Positions 4,889 to 9,120 of a stretch of DNA of 9,120 nt are shown here, in pieces (within the stretch, counting starts at the first letter, position 1; each line of letters opens with the position of its first letter). The position numbers were made by a program, and so were the translations under genes. The notes beneath the pieces are model-generated. The model searched no databases, had not been told where the DNA came from, and saw only the letters and a list, made by a program, of their open reading frames with translations. The stretch comes from VGPE01 sp031431395. Its GTDB lineage: Bacteria > Chloroflexota > Limnocylindria > Limnocylindrales > CSP1-4. The stretch spans positions 1 through 9,120 of the forward strand of contig JANPDJ010000020.1 of NCBI GenBank assembly GCA_031431395.1, written 5' to 3'.

Positions 4889-7800
4889 TCAGCCCGCGGC
4901 AACAAGCTCCGGGTCACGGTCCGCGCCGCCGCGGCCTCGTCCGGCAATCGCGGTGGCCTCATCGAGGCGCAGGCTCACGACGCGGCTCACGGAATCATCG
5001 CCCACCGTGACCCCGTAGAGCGCGTCGGCCGCCTCGATGGTCCCTCGATTGTGGGTGATGACGACGAACTGCGTCGTGCCGGCCAGCGTGCGCAGAGCGT
5101 CGGTGAACCGGCCGACGTTCGACTCGTCCAGCGCGGCATCCACCTCGTCGAGCACGCAGAACGGCACCGGTCGGACCTCCAGCATCGCGAACAGGAGGGC
5201 GACCGCGGTCAGCGCGCGCTCCCCGCCGGACAGCATGGCCAGGGCCTGCTGCTTCTTCCCCGGTGGACGCGCGACGATCTCGACGCCGGTGGTGGACAGG
5301 TCCTCGGGGTCGGTCAGGCTCAGCTTCGCGTATCCGCCGCCGAACAGCTGGCGGAAGCGGGTGTCGAACGCGCCTTCAAGGGCCCGGAACGTTGTCCGGA
5401 ACTGGTCCGCGATGAGAGCGCTCAACTCGGCGATGAGGTTCCGGGTGGCGGTGATGGCCTCGCGGAGGTCCCGATCCTGGGCATCGAGCGCGACGAGCCG
5501 CGCCTGGACTTCTCCATATTCCGTTGCCGCCAACGGATTGGCCGCCCCGAGTTCGTGGTAGCGGCGTCGAAGCCACGCCAGGCGAGAACTGCCCGGTGGT
5601 TCCGCCACCGGCGGAGCCGAAACCCATCGCGCCGAGGCTGCATCCAGCGCCTCCTCGAACCGCGCCGCCTCAACGGCTTCATCAACAGCCACGTGCGACC
5701 ACCGGTCGGCATGTCCGCCCGCGTCAAGCACGCCGGCGCCGGCTCCGCCGCCCGCCACCAATGCCCGGAGGCCGATCTCGCCCAGTCCGGCAAGCTCGAC
5801 GAGGACCTGTTCGCGGACAAGGTCCAGTTCCAGTCTTGCCTGAAGGTCGGCCGCCTCGGCGGCGCGGCTTCGGCCTTCCGTTGCCCGAAGCCGCTCCCGG
5901 GCATCCACGGCCGTGGATTCGGCCAGCGCCATCCGGACCCGGTCGTCCTCGTCCGAGGCAAGCAGCGCATCGAGCGCGGCCCGCGCCTCGCCCAGCGCAG
6001 ATTCGGCCGCCGCAAGATCCGCGCCAGTCGTTGCAGCAAGGACGGCCGCCTCTCTGCGGCGTTCGGCGAGCTGGTCGGTCTCGCGCTCCGCGCGGAGGAG
6101 ACGGTCGTGATCCATCGCCGCGCCCTGCTCGGCGGCGGCCCGCGCCGCCTCAGCTTCGCGGCGCGAACGATCGGCGACGGTGAGCTCCGCGGCCACGCGG
6201 TCCCGTCGAGCACGTCGCTCGGCGACGCGCGCCTGCCAGTGGTCCATCGCGGCCGCCTCGTCGGGAGTTCCGTCGGCCGCCACGGATGCCGGCCCGGTGC
6301 CGGATGCTTCGAGCGCGACCAGAACGTCGCGGAGCCGGTGCAATTCCGCCTCGAGCCGGCCAGCCTGGGCGCCATGCCATGCGGCCTCTCGCGCCGCCGT
6401 GTCCGCAGCCCGTCCGGCCGCGCGTTCCCGATCCTCGGCGCGACGGCGGGCCGCCCCCGCGGCGGCTTCGGCCTCGGTCGCGCGAACCACGGCGGAGCGG
6501 GCGGTCACCGCGGCCTGGCGGGCCTCCTCGGCGAGCACCTGGGCGCCGACGGCCTCGGCCTCCAGCGCGGCCAGCTCCCGGGTCAGCCGCTCCTCCTCGG
6601 CGGCACGCTCCAACGCACCTTCGGGTCGTCCGAACCGAACCGCGACCGCACCCGCAACGGCCGAACCGTCCCGGACGACCGCGCTCCAGCCGAGCGGAAG
6701 GTGCGGCTGGAGCGACAGGAGTGATGCAAGATCCGGCACCCAGACCGCGTTCGCCACCAGCCGACGGACAATGCCGGCCGGGTCGTGGCGGACGGCCTCG
6801 AGGAGCGGCGCCCCGCCGGCATCGGCGACGCGCGCGAGGAATTCGGTCGTGCTGCGTTCCACGCCCGAGCCTCCCGGTCGAGCAAGCGGCCGGTCCACGA
6901 CGGCCACGCCGCGTTCGCCCCCGAGCGACGCTGCGACGCCCTCGGGGACGGCGTACGCGTTGGCGGCATCGCCGAGGACGGCCTCCACGGCCATGCGGAG
7001 GTCGGGGTCCAGCCCGATACCCTCGTCGATCCGCCGGCCGCCCTGCCGTCGAGCCCGTTTCGCGAGGCCTCGGGACTCGTCCTCGCCACGGCGCGTCGCG
7101 AGGGCACGAACCCGGCCGCGAAGGATCGCAACTCGGCCGGCTGACTCGGCCGCCCGATCGGAGGCCAGGCGCGACGCCGTCTCGGCGGCATCGGCGGCGG
7201 CACGGAGCGGCTCGCGCGCATCGAACGCCGCGCGCTCCATGCCGACGGCCGCGACCACGTCCAGGCGGGCAGCCTCCAGGGCAGCAGCCAGTTCGGCGCG
7301 ACGCGCCTCGGCTGTGCGGGCAGCTGCGCCCTCGTGCGCGGCCCCGCCCGAAGCGTCGGACGCCCGCCGCCGCGCGGTTTCGAGTTCCGCCTCGCGGGCG
7401 GCCTCTGCGCGACGTGCCGCGCGGATCGCCTCGCCGTGGGCATCGTGGGCCGCCCGGAGTCCGGCGAGCTCTCCCTGCGCGTCCGCGAGGGCCCGATCCG
7501 CCTCTGCGACGGCCGTCTCCAGGGCGTAGTCGCGTTCCGGCACCGGCTGTGCCAGCTGATGCCGCCGGGCGTCCAGGCTCGTCGCGGCGCCGTCGCGCTC
7601 CTGGTGGAGGCGTTCCGCGTCCCGCTCCAGGGCCGATTGATCGGACGCGATGCGGGCCGTCGCGATTCGTGCCGCCGTGACGAGGGATTGCGTCTCGTCG
7701 AGGTTCAGCCGGCGCGCGCGCTCTTCTGCGGCGCGGGCGCCGAGTCGCTCGCGGAGGTGGGCCGTCGCGAGTTCGGCATCTGTCAGCGTGGCGATGCCGC

Positions 7801-8584
7801 GATCGACCTCGCCCCGCGCGCGGGCCAATCGCGCGGATGCCTCGTCGACGCGACCGGCCGCCTGGTGCCAGCGCGCGTGGGCCAGGAGCGCAAGGCCTGC
7901 CGCCAGTTCCTCGCCGGCACATTCGCGCGTCGCCTGCTGCTCGGCCTGGGCTGCCAGTCGGCGTGCCTGTGGCCGGAGTTCCCCGAGGATGTCCTCCACG
8001 CGGGCCAGGTTCGCCTCGGCCTCCGCCAGTTGCTCCTCGGCTCGGCGCCGGCGCCGTTCGTGGCGGCGCACGCCGGCCACCTCCTCGAACAGCGGCCGCC
8101 GCTCCTCCGGCCGCAGCGCCAGGGCCTGGTCCACCATGCCCTGGCCGATGAACAGGAAGGCGTTGTCGGCCAGGTGGGCGCTCTCGAGCAGGTCCACGAG
8201 GTCCTTCAGGCGGATGCGCTGGCGGTTGAGCAGGTAGTCGTTCTCGCCCGAGCGGTAGAGCCGCCGGCCCAGCTCCACGACCCGGTACTCCACCGGCAGC
8301 AGCCCATCCGAGTTGTCGACGACCAGCGACACGTCCGCCATGCCGACGGCAGCGCGACGATCCGACCCCGCGAAGATGACGTCCTCGGACTTGCGCGAGC
8401 GGAGCGCCCGGCCCTGCTCGCCCAGCGCCCACCGCAGGGCATCCGCGAGGTTGCTCTTGCCCGATCCGTTGGGGCCCACCACGGCGCTGATCCCGGGGCC
8501 GAACTCGACGACCGTGCGCTCGGCGAACGACTTGAAGCCGTGGAGGCGCAGCGCGAGCAACCGGGCCGCGGCCGCCTCAGCCAT
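4889..8584 (-). CDS. smc: chromosome segregation protein SMC
   Basis: Structural maintenance of chromosomes ATPase; with ScpA and ScpB it forms the condensin-like complex that organises and segregates the chromosome. At 1231 residues it is slightly longer than the usual 1150-1190. The N-terminal head has LHGFKSFAERTVVEFGPGIS and Walker A GPNGSGKSN (37-45), plus a Q-loop region with FIGQGMVDQAL near 145-155 and LRPEERRPLFEEVAG. The first arm (about 165-505) is Ala-, Glu- and Arg-rich coiled coil. The hinge is about 505-655. The second arm (about 655-1060) contains a Gly-rich break near 944-1000. The C-terminal head has FGGGYAKLSLTDPEDL, signature LSGGERALTAVALLFA (1118-1133), Walker B FCVLDEVDA with D1146 and E1147, then ALDESN. 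The ATPase looks complete. The ATG overlaps the rnc stop by 8 bases and has GAGGA 8 bases upstream, suggesting coupled translation. Confidence 0.97.
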   Translation of the reverse strand: MAEAAAARLLALRLHGFKSFAERTVVEFGPGISAVVGPNGSGKSNLADALRWALGEQGRALRSRKSEDVIFAGSDRRAAVGMADVSLVVDNSDGLLPVEYRVVELGRRLYRSGENDYLLNRQRIRLKDLVDLLESAHLADNAFLFIGQGMVDQALALRPEERRPLFEEVAGVRRHERRRRRAEEQLAEAEANLARVEDILGELRPQARRLAAQAEQQATRECAGEELAAGLALLAHARWHQAAGRVDEASARLARARGEVDRGIATLTDAELATAHLRERLGARAAEERARRLNLDETQSLVTAARIATARIASDQSALERDAERLHQERDGAATSLDARRHQLAQPVPERDYALETAVAEADRALADAQGELAGLRAAHDAHGEAIRAARRAEAAREAELETARRRASDASGGAAHEGAAARTAEARRAELAAALEAARLDVVAAVGMERAAFDAREPLRAAADAAETASRLASDRAAESAGRVAILRGRVRALATRRGEDESRGLAKRARRQGGRRIDEGIGLDPDLRMAVEAVLGDAANAYAVPEGVAASLGGERGVAVVDRPLARPGGSGVERSTTEFLARVADAGGAPLLEAVRHDPAGIVRRLVANAVWVPDLASLLSLQPHLPLGWSAVVRDGSAVAGAVAVRFGRPEGALERAAEEERLTRELAALEAEAVGAQVLAEEARQAAVTARSAVVRATEAEAAAGAARRRAEDRERAAGRAADTAAREAAWHGAQAGRLEAELHRLRDVLVALEASGTGPASVAADGTPDEAAAMDHWQARVAERRARRDRVAAELTVADRSRREAEAARAAAEQGAAMDHDRLLRAERETDQLAERRREAAVLAATTGADLAAAESALGEARAALDALLASDEDDRVRMALAESTAVDARERLRATEGRSRAAEAADLQARLELDLVREQVLVELAGLGEIGLRALVAGGGAGAGVLDAGGHADRWSHVAVDEAVEAARFEEALDAASARWVSAPPVAEPPGSSRLAWLRRRYHELGAANPLAATEYGEVQARLVALDAQDRDLREAITATRNLIAELSALIADQFRTTFRALEGAFDTRFRQLFGGGYAKLSLTDPEDLSTTGVEIVARPPGKKQQALAMLSGGERALTAVALLFAMLEVRPVPFCVLDEVDAALDESNVGRFTDALRTLAGTTQFVVITHNRGTIEAADALYGVTVGDDSVSRVVSLRLDEATAIAGRGRGGADRDPELVAAG

Positions 8585-9120
8585 CGGCCGGGTCCTCGTC
8601 GCGGATCGCCAGCAGGGCCATGAGCGCGGCGGCGGTTTCCGCGACGCGCCGGGACGACCCGGTTCCGTGCCCCAGGACCCGGCCGCCCACGTCCACCTCG
8701 ATCTGAAACGTACGCTGGTGGTCCGGCCCGCTCGCGTCGATCACGCGGTACGTGGGCCGGCCGCCCGTGGTCCGCTGCGTGTACTCCTGCAACTGGCTCT
8801 TGGGGCTCTTCAGCAGCGCCTCCGGCAGGTCCTCGCGGATCTCGGGGGCGGCCCGCTCAAGCAGCCACGTCCGGGCGGCATCGAAGCCGCGCTCCAGGAA
8901 CAACGCGCCGGCAACGGCCTCGAACGCCGACGCGAGGAGCGCCGGACGCGAGCGACCCCCGCGCTGGGCTTCGCCCTCGCCGAGCAGGAGGTGTGTGCCG
9001 AGGTCCATCCGTTCCGCGATCCGCGCCAGGCCGGCCGTGCTCACGATCGCCGCACGCCGAACCGACAGGATGCCCTCGTCGTCCGCGGGATGCCGGGCGT
9101 AGAGCGCTTCGGAGACCACG
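8577..9120 (-). CDS. rnc: ribonuclease III (5' part outside window)
   Basis: Endonuclease that cuts double-stranded RNA in rRNA maturation and mRNA turnover, acting as a homodimer. The C-terminal 180 or so residues are present. The catalytic domain enters at VVSEALYARHP and continues through GILSVRRAAIVSTAGLARIA, HLLLGEGEAQRGG and LLASAFEAVAGALFLERGF. The last matches the family's second active-site helix, where the Glu (67th visible residue) is kept but the Asp three residues earlier reads Ser. A double-stranded RNA-binding domain follows (KSPKSQLQEYTQ to RRVAETAAALMALL). The first signature motif (ERLEFLGD type), with its metal ligands, lies outside the window, so activity cannot be judged. 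The GTG at 9119 is an internal valine codon, not the start. The stop overlaps the smc start, so the two are probably cotranscribed. Confidence 0.95.
   Translation of the reverse strand, partial: VVSEALYARHPADDEGILSVRRAAIVSTAGLARIAERMDLGTHLLLGEGEAQRGGRSRPALLASAFEAVAGALFLERGFDAARTWLLERAAPEIREDLPEALLKSPKSQLQEYTQRTTGGRPTYRVIDASGPDHQRTFQIEVDVGGRVLGHGTGSSRRVAETAAALMALLAIRDEDPADG
8593..8597 (-). promoter_or_regulatory. smc ribosome binding site inside the end of rnc
   Basis: GAGGA on the minus strand sits 8 bases before ATG 8584, inside the last codons of rnc. This spacing, together with the ATGGCTGA overlap of smc start and rnc stop, fixes the smc start and suggests translational coupling. Confidence 0.65.

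Noticed and set aside
4832..6724. Open plus-strand frame of 630 codons
   Set aside because: It is antisense to smc. The smc frame encodes every expected ATPase motif there, and the plus-strand translation shows no recognisable family. The same reasoning applies to the other long plus-strand frames across 6180-8623.
1..9120. A hidden defence system, mobile element or CRISPR array
   Set aside because: Coding frames with recognised housekeeping motifs occupy nearly the whole window. I saw no transposase, integrase, terminal inverted repeats, regularly spaced direct repeats of CRISPR length, or toxin-antitoxin pair.

Overview
The window is very GC-rich, with G or C at almost every third codon position. 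It carries a housekeeping block read mainly on the minus strand: rnc (3' part), smc, ftsY, ffh, and then a gene for a membrane-anchored DUF3352 protein that runs off the left edge. The composition, the ffh-DUF3352 adjacency and the type of secreted protein present suggest an uncultured Chloroflexota-like bacterium (for example a Limnocylindria-type lineage). This is an inference from protein character, not from a marker search.

Layout from right to left, in the direction of transcription. The end of RNase III (8577-9120) overlaps the start of SMC (4889-8584) by 8 bases. FtsY (3801-4796, possibly starting at 4865) follows closely. A single plus-strand gene (2652-3797) then interrupts the series. 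It encodes a secreted protein with a signal peptide, a Thr-Pro linker and a globular domain of unassigned function. It converges on ftsY with 3 bases between stop codons and diverges from ffh. The 254-base gap between this gene and ffh (2398-2651) is the only sizeable non-coding stretch. It holds a weak candidate ffh promoter and three copies of a 7-mer spaced exactly 30 bases apart. Ffh (1066-2397) is followed after 8 bases by the DUF3352 gene (1-1057), whose 3' end lies outside the window.

FtsY and Ffh are partner GTPases that target ribosomes making membrane and secreted proteins. SMC acts in chromosome organisation. RNase III processes double-stranded RNA. The rnc-smc-ftsY-ffh neighbourhood is an old and common bacterial arrangement, so most of the window is ordinary. 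The points worth a second look are the inserted secreted-protein gene, a Ser at a usual metal-ligand position in RNase III, a divergent SMC hinge and C-terminal arm, the uncertain ftsY start, and the repeats upstream of ffh. I saw no mobile element, CRISPR array, tRNA, rRNA, or convincing phage or defence gene.
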